A stretch of 64,000 nt of DNA from Mugil cephalus (taxonomy: Eukaryota > Chordata > Actinopteri > Mugiliformes > Mugilidae): positions 10,756,413-10,820,412 of the forward strand of contig NC_061783.1 of NCBI RefSeq assembly GCF_022458985.1. The letters are read 5' to 3'. The notes beneath the pieces were generated by a model. It was not told the origin of the DNA, ran no database searches, and saw only the letters and a program-made list of their open reading frames with translations. The position numbers and the translations under genes are program-made. Shown here piece by piece: positions 41,681 through 54,389 of this stretch (positions are counted from its first letter, which is position 1; the number at the start of each line of letters is the position of its first letter).

Positions 41681-41724
41681 ATGCAAATGAGAAGCTACGT
41701 ACTTAAATATGCACTAATTTGCAT
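41681..41724. promoter_or_regulatory. Pair of inverted octamer (POU-type) motifs
   Basis: ATGCAAAT at 41681-41688 and its reverse complement ATTTGCAT at 41717-41724, 28 bases apart in AT-rich sequence. ATGCAAAT is the classical octamer bound by POU-domain factors. Enhancer function is only inferred. Confidence 0.3.
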
Positions 41725-43094
41725 ACATTTCCTGAACAGAAATCTGAATAATGACTAAAGTGAGGTTCAAAATTCTTGTTTCATTTTGTTAACATATTAG
41801 ATTTCCAGGCATTTCCAGAGGGAATTTTGGATATCTCTTTTTTATCACTCCATAAATCACAGAATACTATCAACAGTCCCAAAAAAAATCCATTTTTTTC
41901 ATGTTCTATGAGTAAAATGTTCTGAGCGGGTAAAATCAGGCTCGGGATGATATATGAAAAATCCCCTATGTAAATACCTGCAGAATGTAGTTTGGTAATC
42001 TTCTGAAAACCTTCAAAACACATCATATAATCAAATCAACGTACAACGTCAAAATATCAGATTCGGTTTTCAATAAGTTCATTCAGGCGTGAAACGTGAA
42101 TGGTGAGCCTTTGCTGATCGGCGCGGCCGCCTCCACCTTCGCCTCCTTCCACCAAAGACAGTTTCCCCTCTCCCGTCCTTCGTGTCTCTTTTCCTTGACT
42201 TTTCTCGCTAATTTGAGTTGTAATTCTCTTCTCAGGGGAGGCTTCACGGCATTTTTACACTTTCTGGATTATCTAAATTAACTGTCTCTTCGCTACAGCT
42301 TCAGCTGCAGCGGTGATCAATCTTCCCGGCAAGAAGACTCCGTCTCAACACGCCGAACTGTTTCTTTAAAGTAAAAAATAGCACACTTAATAATGCAATG
42401 CAGCCACATGAGCTCTTTATACAAAGCCTTCAGTAGCCGAGGCTGGTTATAAAGCTGACACATCCTTAAACAAAACTGTAAAATTAATACTAGAAACACT
42501 GCATCACATGCATAATTGATGACGAAAAAATGTATAGATACTACCTCCGGTCCATAATGAAGCCCTGGCTGCTGCACTTAAAACGCTGGGCTAAGCCCTT
42601 GGGTTCCCTGATGTCCAGTTACTCCGGAAGGATAACCACAGTTCTGAAGAGGGTACAGTACATTCATGCTGTGGTATATAGCAAGCACAGTCCTTCGGGA
42701 GGGAGGCTCTTGGAATTGGGTCTGACTCTGACCTGAATGCCTCTCCCTCCGTCTCTCTCTGTCTCTTTGTGTGTGTTCCATAATTCATATTCCATGTGTG
42801 GTGATTATTTTTAGCTAAGCCCAGTGAACGGTCTGTGTACAGACAAACAGACGTGGACAGAGCCTCTCAGCAGGTGTGTGACTTACAACGGACCTGTGAG
42901 TGGGTGGCGTGTAGTTAGCCGCGTTTCCGCTTGTGGCCTCTGCGTACGGCGGCAGCACAATTTCTGCAAGTGTGTGTGTGTTTGCGCAAGAAGCAGCAGA
43001 TGCCCGTCTGTTCCAGTTGACAGCATCTGACACTGATAGTGACGCGGGATGTGGAAGAGTTTTAGCTACTGTGTGGGAGCTGTGTGCAAGAGCG

Positions 43095-43096
<2 letters not shown>

Positions 43097-43130
<34 letters not shown>
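43097..43130. repeat. (GT)n microsatellite
   Basis: About 16 GT units followed by a T-run, in the proposed cpne4 5' UTR intron. Confidence 0.9.
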
Positions 43131-43133
<3 letters not shown>

Positions 43134-44451
43134 TTTACAGTACAGCAAAACATCAGCTGTCTCATGCGCTGCCAGAGGTGACGATTTTCATATCACACTT
43201 CGTCACAGGATCTTGCAGTTGCTTTGTGGGAAGAAAAAAAAAATCACTTGGTGATTTGTCAAAGTCGACAACTGTTTAATGTGGATTGTTTATGCACGTT
43301 AATCGAATGGATCGCCGTGGAAGGGTTTAAGCGTCCCTGCTTTCATCAAATGTGATGTGCTCAAGATCTGTGCAGAGAATCAGAGAACATTTGACAACAA
43401 ACGAATTGTATAAATCACTTAATTTACTATATTGCTCTTGATTGAAGCTGACATCAGAAAGGCAACTGTAGAAGGTCGTGTTCATTTGAACATGCTTTCA
43501 AAATGGAATAAAATCCACCCAAAAGCTCTACGTTTATCCTTGTTGTCCACCTTGTGACAGCCAGTTAGTACACTCGCGTGTGCGTGTAATAATTCACTTC
43601 AAATGTACACATGCGTGGGCTGAATGTGACAGATGTGGCATTAATGATTCAGAGGCGGCGAGGTTCACGACTCCGCCACACATTGATTAACTTAATGTTG
43701 AGATTTAGCCACCGTAAAAAGCAGTCCATCATCAAGGAGCGGGTGGCACATTATGCAACTATGTGTTGAATAATAATCAAAACTGGTGGTGAGTGTGGTG
43801 AGAGGCTCAGGTGAAAGAGTGCAAAAAGGGTGGCTGTGAAGAAATATCCAACTAGGTTCTGCAAACTTACGGCGTTATTAGAGCTGACACAGATGGAGAA
43901 CCAGGGAGAGCGAGGGAGAGACAGAGGTTAGGAGAGGAGGGATTGGAAAGATAGAGAAAGAGGAAAATAACTGTATTTAGAAAAAAAAACAGGCAAGTGA
44001 GGGAGAATGAAGCAGAGGCAGGGAGAGAGAGGGGAACAGAGACTGAGGTGGATCTTCCCCTCTCTAGGGGCTTATCTTGACTTAAACCTCTCCGGGAGAA
44101 TACAATTAAATCAGTGACTTTCTGAGAGTAGCCCACACTCTATTTTACAGCATTGAGAGCAAATACTTCAAGTCCCTGTAGATTTCTTTACAGTGAGATC
44201 TTGTTGACTGGTTAAAAAAAAGAATTGATAGTCTTCAGTTTTGTTTCATTCATCAGAATAATTACACTCAGCATGTCAAAAACTCCTGATTAAGAAGCTG
44301 ACACTCCATTCTCTATAAAATCCATGTGCATATGCCATATATCAATCACCTGCAAGACAATATAGAAAATTACCTTGAGGATATATTCTATCTTACGCAC
44401 AAGGCATGCACCATGCAGGCTGCACCTATCTCCTGCAGGGAGAAAACTCAC

Positions 44452-44880
44452 CTCTGCGACCTGGAGAAAAGATTCGAGCGGAGCCGAAGAACTTCACCGC
44501 CGTTTACTTGACAATCACGAATACCTCACCGCCTCCGGACCCATCTCACTCTCTCTTTGTCTATATGTTCCCCTCAATCCCCCTCCACTGCGGAGATCGA
44601 CCGGGTCGGCGCTGGCTGTCAAACAGAGCTGGTTTCTTATTCCCACTGCTCGAGCGCGGCGAGGAGGCGCTCCGCACGCCTGGTTTTACTCTGGGAGAAA
44701 GATGGGGAGGAGGAGGACGGTGCGCCACTTAACAGGAGTTTGTAATCCGCTGGCTCCATCGGGGGCCGCAGAGAGCGCACCGTCGTACCCAGGGACCCGG
44801 GGCATCACATCGCGGTGCATTCGCGCCATCTTGTGGTTGTCATCACTAACTGCAGCTCAAGAGAAGTGTTTTTTTTTTCC
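44452..44880 (-). other. cpne4: Probable non-coding first exon and start region of cpne4
   Basis: A GC-rich block. On the - strand it ends in GTCGCAGAG followed by a consensus GTGAGT donor (GT at 44451-44450). A CCAAT box on the - strand lies at 44896-44900 and a TTATAA at about 44922, both just upstream in the direction of cpne4 transcription. It also has a GCCATCTTG (YY1-type) motif near 44826. The right limit is approximate. Assignment to cpne4 is inferred from position, orientation and splice signal. Confidence 0.45.
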
Positions 44881-45689
44881 TGCTTCTCAGCTTTGATTGG
44901 CTGCGGTGCGCCTCAGCGGTTTTATAATAAGCAGTGACCGCACACCTGAGACCGCGTGGCAGTCAGGGATCACGCTGTGCTCACCCGATTCACTGGCCCA
45001 CGTTAACGCTTCAAACCCATTTTCGGAAATATAAGGCAAAAAAAATAAAACGTGAGACGAAATCAAACACTACTAAAAAACTGATTACGTTTGGAATCTA
45101 TTTCTTGTAATTGTTTCCCATCCTTTTCTCCTCTTCCTTCTTTCTGGAAGTGGATGCAGTCTTTTATTTTTATTTTAACAACTTCTACAGCCTATAGCTC
45201 ATGTAGGCATGCAATTCCGACATGGAATTATAGCCTGATCTCCTTAGGCTTAGGCCCGGTGCCATGTTATTCACAAATTCAAGGCACCGATTTAAGAGGC
45301 AGTGCGTTTAAGAGGAGATTTTGACCGAAACGGATTTGTGTGGTTGCTTTGAAAAAGAATAATTACTTGGGCTAAAACGGACAGAACAAGCGTGTAACGA
45401 AATTTTTTCATTAAAGCCCAAATATTAGTCCAGTGTTTTGCAATTATGCTGTTTGCATCATAATTTATTCATCAGTCTCAATTTGCACAAACGGCACGTG
45501 TGACAACGTTGCATTTAACACCGCTATCCAGCTTATTTAGCGCAGATTTATTTGGATAAAAACCATGCACAGGTGAAGGTTCGTCTTGTACGTGTGCAAG
45601 TGGGGACTTTCATCCACCTTGCGGATGAGATCGCTTCATGTCTGGAGCAGAGACCCCTGCTTTGTGCGGGCGGACCACGCCCCGACCCC

Positions 45690-45721
45690 GGCGTACCGTG
45701 CCGTGCTGTACCGTGCGGTAC
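45690..45721. promoter_or_regulatory. dync1li1: Repeated and inverted GTACCG motif just upstream of dync1li1
   Basis: TACCGTGC occurs twice (45694-45701 and 45709-45716). GTACCG at 45693-45698 is inverted as CGGTAC at 45716-45721. It lies about 55-85 bases before the dync1li1 ATG, so within the promoter or 5' UTR. Function unknown; as RNA it could form a small hairpin. Confidence 0.35.
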
Positions 45722-45776
45722 ACACCAGGCTAGGATAGCGCGGTGCCGCTACATCCGGTTTACAAACCCTGGGAAG

Positions 45777-48700
45777 ATGGCGACCACAGGGAGGAGTGCA
45801 CTATTATCCTCCACCTCAACTGGACCTAAGAGCACACTGGATAACTCCAACCCAGAGGAGGACGATGGCCAGGACTTATGGTGGGCTATAAGAGATTTGA
45901 GACGGTTTAATGTGAGCGGGGTCCGGAGACGCTTTGTAGCCGGGAGCTGTGCTGGGATGGGGATGGTTTGACAGCTAGCCTGCTAACGAGGCTACCAGCC
46001 CGGACACAGCAGCACTAGCTCGCTTTAGCTTCTCGCTGTCAGCCGTGGTGTTGTTATTTGTTTATTTATTTATTTTGGTTTTTAATGAATGAATACGCCT
46101 CGCTTGGCCGTGCTGTAACCGGGCTGCTCTGCGTTGCAGGTCCACGATCCTGAGCGAAGTGTCAACCCATTCAAGGTCCAAGCTACCGTCGGGGAAGAAT
46201 GTCCTGGTCATGGGTGGGTATCTGTGTGTGTGTGTGTGTCTGCAGCCCCCCCAGGAGCTGGTGATCATCTCGACCAGACCTAAATCTGCTTTTGTTGCAG
46301 CTAAGCTAGCTCGCAGTAGGGCTGGTGGTGGTGGTGCTTTTGTGTGGGAGCTGGGCGGATGGGGCGTCCGCTATCCGAGCAGAGAGACGGACAGGTGTAT
46401 TTTCTAAGACACGGGCACACGCGCACACGCACGCGACCTCCTCCTCCTCCTCCTCCTCCTCCTCACCATCATCTGAGCGCGAGGCGCTGTGTAAAGCCTG
46501 CAAGTCATTCTAGCATCCAGCCATGCTAGCGGAGGGCGACACACACCGGAGATGTGTTTGTTTTTCTAACGGGGCTTTTTTATGCGAGTGAGGCGGAGAA
46601 GGGGGGTGCCTCCCTGTCTGGCTGGCTCGGTCCTCGTGTCCCGCTGATGCCCCCCTTCCCCAACACACACACACAAACACACAAAACGCTGTCTACACAT
46701 CCGCCCGGGATAATCCGCAGCCCGCTACCTATCCCATCTGATCAGCGAGTTAGTTATGTTTATGTGTATGTGTGGTGCCTCCGTGAAGCCACTTGTCCTT
46801 TTGTGACTGTCCACAACAACGTCTGCGAGCTCCAATGCACCGCGCTCGGTTTAAGCTAAAATGACACATGAGAGCGAGGACGGGACTCAGCCTTGACCTT
46901 ATACAACAACAATGCCACGCTGTCAGCTTTGAGGCCGGCGACGATTAGCCAGGATAAATGCAGATGAAATACTCAGTCAGTGGATGCACAGTGAATTATT
47001 TATGCTGCTTTCTCTGCACGTCTAATCAAGTGGACTGGGATGCAAAATATTTACTCGGAACTGTGTGATTATTTATTTACTTGTTTATTTATTTAACATT
47101 TGTTTAAGTAAGAAGGTCCCATTGAGATCATGAACCTATTTTTTCATGGAGTTCTGGCCAGGAAAGGTAGTAGAAAATACAAAACATAGTTAACAGCACT
47201 AACAAAAGACTGTTAAAAAAGAAAAACAAGATTATATTATATTATATTATATTATATTATATTATATTATATTATATTATATGTAAAAGGTGCAGAGTGG
47301 ACCAAATGCACCCAATTCAGCTGTTGAGGTCTAAGCATCGATTGCATTTAAATGTGTTATTATTATTTGACCAATATCTTTTTTCTTTTGGTTGGTAGTT
47401 GAACAGAGCTATTTGCATTTGTACACAGCATAACCCATCTGTTAACCCCAAGGCTGCAAACCATACAGTATTTTCAGATAAAGACATGATTAGAGGACTA
47501 CAATATGCATGGGCAAATGTTGGTCACTTAAAATTCTTTATTATTTAAGTGGAACGCATTTAGGTTTTTGAGTACGTTCATGAACATGCACAGAATGATG
47601 CTATCTGCTTGGTTTTCTGCTTGTTCCCCGCATTTTATTATATGTACAGCGCAATGACAATGAGATTAATATTAAAAATAATTACTATTCATAGTTGTAT
47701 TATAGAAGAATGAATGTGACTTGAAACAGGTGTATTTACTGCTTGTTATTTGATTTTATGTGTGTCTAGGTGAGGTGGGTTCGGGGAAGACCACCTTGGT
47801 TGCAAAGCTACAGGGGGTTGAAGAGTACATGAAAGGCCGTGGCCTGGAATACCTCTACTTCAGTGTCCACGACGATGACATTGACGGTAACCAACTGCTA
47901 AGATAAATGGCTTAATTTTCTCCACTGGAGTGGAAACCTCTTAAATAACACAGCAGCATCCAGCAGTAACTCTGCAGTAGCTTGAATTGGAATGTTTGTT
48001 TACTTTAACCTGTTTTTGATGTGTCTTTAGATCACACTAGGTGTAATGCTTGGGTATTAGATGGAGACCTTTACCACAAAGGTCTGCAAGGAGTAGCTGT
48101 ACCGGTGGACTCTATCGACAACACGTTGCTGCTTATAGTGGTTGACATGTCGCGGCCGTGGAACGCCCTGGACTCCCTCCAGAAGTGGGCCGCCGTTGCT
48201 AGGGAACACATCGACAAACTTCGAGTCGCCCCGGAAAAGCTGCGGGAGCTGGAGCACAGACGTGAGTCACACTGACAGCAGTCAGACATACGAGTAGATA
48301 AGTCACTGTGTCGTCGCAGAAGCGCTCTTAGAGGAATTTAAAGAAAACAAAAAAAAACATACATGTTTGCTTTCCTTTGTCTCTGTACATTATTGTTGTT
48401 TATGTGCGTAGTTGTAAAACAGTTCCAAGAGTACACAGAGCCAGGTAGTGGGGAGGACGGCACACCGCAGAGAAGGAGTGAAGACGAGGAGGGCGTGCTG
48501 TTGCCGTTAGGAGACAACACACTCACGCACAACCTGGGAATACCAATGGTGGTGGTGTGCACTAAGGTACACGCACGCTTTTATTTTTTTTATTTTTATT
48601 TTTTATCTCATATCAACACTGGTGATTTATTACATTTGCTCTCAAACATTGACCCCTGACACCTGCTTATCTGTCCTCAGTGTGACGCTATCAGCACGCT

Positions 48701-51700
48701 GGAGAAGGAGCACGATTACAGGGACGAACACCTGGACTTCATCCAGTCCCACATCAGACGTTTCTGTCTGCAGTGTATCCTTTGCTAACACAATGCTTTT
48801 TCAAGATGCTGCAAAGCAAGAACAAAATAAAAATCCAGTGCATTTGCATTGGCTTAATGAGACTGCTGGTCAATTCTATTGACTCTTTTTTATCGCCTTT
48901 CATTTGCTACTTTTTTAGTCTTCAACGTTATTGCTTGTGCTCTCTTGCCACTGAGCTCACAAGGTGGTTCATGTCAGGTCTAAGGGTTTTTTTTGCCGCG
49001 TTGTTGCTGCAGTGGGTTGGCCACTGTATGCTATTGAGCTGTTATTTTTGCTTTGCTCCAAAGCACGGTCAATGAAAGTCATGGATCACCCAGTTCTGCT
49101 TGAAACTGTTTGTTTTGCAACATCATTTTCCCCAGTCAATGCAGAGTGGAAACAGTCATACATTTTCCAGGATTATTGTGTTTAAATGAGCTAAGATTGC
49201 ACACTGCCTCAGTTCCTTTGTGTCATGGTAGCAATTAGTCGATAGCTACAATCACTTTTTTTCTTTTATTCTGTAGCCCTGCTGTTACTAAAACGGTTGT
49301 TTTTGTTACTGTGGGTGTTATATTTGCTCACAAATTGTGACGTTGAAAATGTCCTTGACAGCTGTGTCAGACGGCGCCTCTCTGCTTTACACGTCGGTGA
49401 AAGAGATGAAGAACTTGGACATATTGTACAAATACCTGGTCCACAGACTCTACGGCTTTCCCTTCCACTGCCCAGCGCAAGTGGTGGAAAGAGATGCCGT
49501 TTTCATGTAAACCTGCCGAATTCTCCGTCCATAGATTTATGCTGTAGGCGCTGTGGGACCACCTTGTTTGTGACTTTCTCTCTCTGTCTCTCTACCAGTC
49601 CATCAGGTTGGGACAATGAGAAGAAGATTGCTATACTTCACGAGAACTTCCAGACGGTAAAAGCAGAAGACAGCTTTGAGGACGTAATAGTCAAACCACC
49701 AGTCAGAAAGGTACAGGTTTTCCTCCTATTCTTTCCAGGCCAGGAGTTTAACTACTACTGTAACATCAACATATACATACTTTTTACAGTCTTTGAACTA
49801 AGCATAACCCCTATATCTGTGTAGAAAGGGATGCACAAATAGGTCGAATGTTCAAAATTCTGTCTCACTGAGCCAAACGTTTAACAGCCAGCCAACCAGA
49901 TGATGTTGGTTACATATTGTAACCCCCGATTCTATGAGTTTATAGTTTTTTTGCTGTGAATTGGTATCAAAGCTGTTTTACAAAGCTATGAGCATATAGC
50001 TAACACATCAGCACCTCCCTAATCCCAATCCGGTGTAATTCATTGCTTTGGAGCTAGAAAGAAGAAAATGTAAATGTGGTGTTTCTCTTGTCTCTCGCTA
50101 GATTGTACACGAAAAGGAGATTCAGGCAGAAGATGACCAAGTGTTTCTGGTAAAACTGCAGGTGAGAAAACATCTTAATAATGAAGCTGGTTTGCTGCTC
50201 GTGGGCGCTCAAATTAAATCTGACTTGAGGGTCTTAATATATGAATTAAATAGTAAAGTGAGTGAACATACTGCGCTCTGATTTGCAGTCGCTGCTCGCC
50301 AAACAGCCCGCTGTGACAGCAGGGCGACCAGTGGTGAGTTCTCTTTTTTTCCCCCCCAGATTTGGCTCATAAAATAAAGGAAGTGTGCGACATGACTAAT
50401 GTGTGACATATACTCGTTGTTTGTAGGACACCACTAGCAGAGCACCCACAGGCTCCCCCAGGACGAGTAATCGCTCTGCAGCGGCCAATGTGGCGAACGC
50501 TATGCCGCAGTCGGGTACGTCACCCATCACATTGCTGCGCGCACTGGCAACCGTTTCCATGGCTCCCGTCACCGCACAGCTGTTTGCGAGTTGTTTTTCT
50601 AACCCTTGTCCCATTATGTTGCAGGTCAGACCAGCGAGGGTGTGCTGGCCAACTTCTTCAACAGCCTACTGACAAAGAAAGCCGGGACAGGAGGACCTGG
50701 CACATCGGGTGGCGGTAACAACACCCCAGGAACTGTACGGAAGTCAGGTGAGAACGCGCACCCTGTGTCAGAGCTGCTCTGGTTTTCTGTGATCACGTTG
50801 TGTTCGAGGACTTTAAATCCCAACCTTAGTTCACGCCTCATCTGTCAGGCTTCTGTTCGGTTTACCTCCGCCGCACACATCGGCGTAGCCCTCGAAATCA
50901 TAAAGTTGCATCTGCGAATCACAAAAACACACGCTCATCTCCACCATCTCCGTGTCTGTTCGTAAGTTGTGTGTGGATGTCTTTTCCCGTTTTTTTTACT
51001 CTCGCTCACTGTCTTCTGTGCAATTTCACTTCTACCATCGTTCATAATGTGTGTATGCACTAGTCAGAGGATGCTGGCCACGATAAGGTGTGTGTGAGCA
51101 AGATATATCTCATGTACTACTGCTTGCGTATGACATCGTTCACTCTCAAAAGCATCCCGTTCATTGTATCAATCCCCTCCCCCCCCCCCCCCGACCCCCA
51201 ACTTTTTCCAGCAAATTAAGAGAAACATTTCTGGGATCAAGCCTCCTATATCACCTGTTTTCTGTACTTCTTGTGCACAGACTGGGGTATAGGGTTTCTG
51301 TTATGGTAATTTATTTATGTATGCTGCAGTGTAAGTTGTCACATTATGCATATTATATAAGTCTGTGCAAGCTGAGAACTAAAGCAGCGGTGCAGGAGAT
51401 GATCCCATGGCTGTTTAATTACTGTTATGCAGCAATCCTTATTTTTGTGTTAATAAATGCAGCTCTGCAGTTTCGTTGAAGCTTGAAATCACAGCATAAA
51501 GTTAGAAGGATTTTTTTTTTAAAAAACTGAAAGATTTGTGCTGATTAAGTTGCATTTATTTCAACTGTGTAAAGATCTCCGGCAGAGAGATGTGGATAGT
51601 TCCTTTACTAAGTTGCTTCCCTGATCAATCTTTTCACTCCTAACACCATTTCTGCATTTTACTCCCTGATTTATTTTTTTGTTTGTTTGTTTGTTTCAAT

Positions 51701-53064
51701 TTTGATTTGAATGATTTTTTTGCATGTTGCATTGCATCTGTCATCACTAACATCTGCCACAATCAATGCACATGATTTGAACAAAGGCTGGGCAATTTAA
51801 TGGAGACGTCGTAGCTTTACTGTTTTAAATATATAAGTACAGAATATAATGCCAGTATGCATGTATTTTGTGGTGAAACTGCTTTAGTTGTTTCTTACCA
51901 AAGCCTTGAATGAAATGTATATAGTATATAAAAGATGGATGCAGTCCAAGTGAAGTCATCCTCTTGGTTTTGTCTCTGGTCACATTTGAACGAGATGGAT
52001 GAGTTATCAGCCCGAGAACCAGAGGATGGCGTGTCAATTACTCCAGACCACACAGACCAAACAAAGCTCCCTTTGAGGGCTGATATCTACTTAATTGCGG
52101 AATTAATTTCAAATGAACCACAGCACAATTGAATTTAGCTAATGGCATTGTGTTTTTTAATATTTTTATTGGTTTAGTGTTGTTTTGAATGGGAGCCAGG
52201 GACTCATTTATTTATTTTTTTGGAGCCATTGCCTAGCAACCATGAATGATATTACAGTATAAGCTGCTTCTGCATTTCCTTCACTTCTCAGACCTGATCC
52301 ATCTTTTATGTACAGTCGGCTTGTATGACATGAAATTATGGATTATGTTGTTGCATCGTGTTGTAAAAATAACAGTTTTACACATGCATTAAGAATGCCA
52401 GCGATTCTGAAACTACCGTCCAAAGTAAGAACGAAGCACTTGTGTTGTTGATGTTCTAACATGTAGACACATTGTCTCATACTGTATTTAGATTGGAATG
52501 GTCTTATTAGGCATTTACAGCCATTTATATCACAGGATGGTTCCCTCTGTCTCCCCCTCACAGTTGTTAGCTTATTCTGGTGGCTGAGGCTATCCTGAGA
52601 ACCAGCTGTGCTACTGTGGGTACTCATCTTCTTGTGAATGAGTAGAGACACAATGAGTCCACTGAAACCAGTGCAACCTCATGAAACAAATCGCTTTAAT
52701 TGCTAAAATCATGTCAGTGTTCATATTAATCCATGTTAAATAATACCTAGTATTTCACCCAGCTCTTATTTTTAACCATGTGCACTTGCCTCTTGTGCTT
52801 CTCATTGCATTATGGCTTAACCACTCTGCGCCGTGTAAAATGCGCCACTGTTTATTGCTCTGGCTAAGCAGCTTATTTATTTGACTTCTTATTCACGCTG
52901 TGATATAATTCTAATTTGCGTGTACTACACCAACGCTCCATGCAGGTTCGAAGCTGGGCTTGAGCGAGGTCCAGGCGGAGTTGGACCGCATATCCAACCG
53001 GGAGACTGACTCAGATTTGTCCAATGCCAACGACACCCCTGCCACCGACGGCCAGGACACATGA
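45777..53064 (+). CDS. dync1li1: Cytoplasmic dynein 1 light intermediate chain 1
   Basis: Subunit of the dynein motor. Its Ras-like domain binds the heavy chain and its C-terminal helix binds cargo adaptors. Thirteen coding exons: 45777-45880, 46140-46213, 47770-47886, 48031-48261, 48412-48566, 48681-48774, 49371-49506, 49599-49710, 50102-50161, 50289-50333, 50427-50514, 50625-50747, 52946-53064. They total 485 aa (human LI1 523, LI2 492 by recall). The P-loop is GEVGSGKT (residues 60-67). Family segments include [40 protein letters not shown] and KPPVRKIVHEKE. The adaptor-binding helix [14 protein letters not shown] is at about 411-424. [19 protein letters not shown] and VTAGRPVD favour LI1 over LI2. 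The ATG at 45777 was chosen because the following sequence matches the family N-terminus; the frame is open upstream to 45552 but shows no resemblance there. Divergent from cpne4. Confidence 0.95.
46214..47769 (+). other. dync1li1: dync1li1 intron 2
   Basis: About 1.56 kb. It contains a GC-rich 5' part with a CTC-repeat (46439-46463) and an ATATT pentanucleotide array. No other gene is seen. Confidence 0.6.
47231..47282. repeat. (ATATT)n pentanucleotide microsatellite
   Basis: About ten tandem 5-base TATAT/ATATT units inside dync1li1 intron 2. Confidence 0.9.
50748..52945 (+). other. dync1li1: Last intron of dync1li1
   Basis: About 2.2 kb, by far the longest intron of this gene besides intron 2. 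It carries a C-rich run near 51179-51192 and otherwise nothing recognisable. The open frames at 51090-51479 and 52343-52651 have no family resemblance. Confidence 0.55.
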
Positions 53065-54385
53065 AGACCAACACGCTTCTCCCCCCCTGCTCTACTTCTC
53101 TGCCCCCTCCTCCACCGCCACCACCTCAGTCACCGTCCACCCCCTCCCCACCCCACCCCCCTTCTTCCCTCCACTCTCACCCTCCACTCCATCGTAAAGA
53201 CGTGGAGGACAGGGATGGGTGGACTTACAGTTTGTCCTCCCCGTCGTCGTTCACTTCCTCCTCGAAGAGAAGAACTTGCCCTCTCCTCCCCTCTGCCTCT
53301 TCCCGCACCTTGTTCCCACCCACCTCCTCTTTTTCCTCCCGGCTGTTACACCGCGGACAAATATTTGTCACTGTTACTTACAAGACTGTCTGTTACATGA
53401 GCGCATATGGGTAAGGGGGGGGTGCGATAGGGGGGAGGGGGGTACGAAGAAGCGAGAGGTGGGTTGAAAAAGATTGATTGCAAGGGTGTTTTGTCCATCC
53501 ATTTACTGCGATGGTACAGTTAGCGTTTTTACTGTAGGAAATACTGGGGGCGCATGTTGAACAAGCCGCACTTAGGTAATGTAGGGATGAGTGTGTGACT
53601 GTGTGTTTCACGTATGTGGGGGATGTCACGGCCAGAGGAAGAGATTGAGAACAAAAAAAAAAATGCCTGATACAAAATTGCAAACTTTTTTTTTGTAAGA
53701 TGAAGGGAAAAATACCAGTATTTGTATGTTTGTGTGTGTGTGTGTGTGTGTGTATGTGTGTGTGTGTGTGTGTGAGAATTGGCTTGTATGAATGAGGCAG
53801 ATGGAGCATATGAAGGAATTTCAACCTAGGCCAGTTAGTCGACAGATTTTTGGCTGTTTGCATTTCATCCAAATGGCAAAAAAAATGACATTACTATGCT
53901 CTTACACTACAAACTCTTGAAACAGCGCAGACTTTATTATTAAAGCAGCACGTGTCTGCTAGACTACATAAACCAAACCTAAAAAAAGGAAAAGCAAAAA
54001 AAATAAATTAAAAAAAATAATAAAAAAATAAAACTTGACATTAACACACACTAAGGTCCGTCAGTTCTGCAGATGGCCAGACTGCCCCTTGAGGTACCAC
54101 ATACATTTCAAACTTGTAGATGACAGACAGTGCACTGAAGGAGGGAGGGTGGGTAGTTGGGCTTTACTTGTACAGAAAGAAGCACTAGTGATTAAGTTCC
54201 ATAGTTACTGCTGGCAGGGTGATGGTTGGGTAAAGGGGGTCAGTACATGGGGGAGGGGGGCGTCACATCAAGAATGTACAGTCATTGTCTCGCTGATTGG
54301 TCCTGTTATTTCAGAGCTCTGTGTTGGCGTTTGTATAATCAGATCTGTCAATCGGTCAAATAAAAGGTGTATTTATTCGGATTCA
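53065..54385 (+). other. dync1li1: dync1li1 3' UTR with polyadenylation signal
   Basis: Starts after the TGA at 53062-53064. The first 350 bases are very C/T-rich. A (GT)n tract occupies about 53728-53771 and an A-rich stretch 53990-54033. AATAAA at 54359-54364 suggests a transcript end near 54,385. Confidence 0.65.
53728..53771. repeat. (GT)n microsatellite in the dync1li1 3' UTR
   Basis: About 20 GT units with one A interruption. It makes a Thr-His shadow frame on the - strand. Confidence 0.9.
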
Positions 54386-54389
54386 TCCA

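Noticed and set aside
44375-44896. 173-aa + strand open frame in the GC-rich block
   Set aside because: GC-rich DNA has few stops; the block fits better as the non-coding start of cpne4 on the other strand.
45777-53064. dync1li2 instead of dync1li1
   Set aside because: EEYMKGRG, the [11 protein letters not shown] segment and VTAGRPVD match LI1 better, and the neighbouring ctnnb gene fits the DYNC1LI1 locus.
53061-53414. 117-aa Pro/Ser-rich frame after dync1li1
   Set aside because: It lies in the C/T-rich 3' UTR, out of frame with dync1li1, and is low complexity.
53393-53872. 159-aa - strand open frame with Thr-His repeats
   Set aside because: Caused by the (GT)n tract in the dync1li1 3' UTR.
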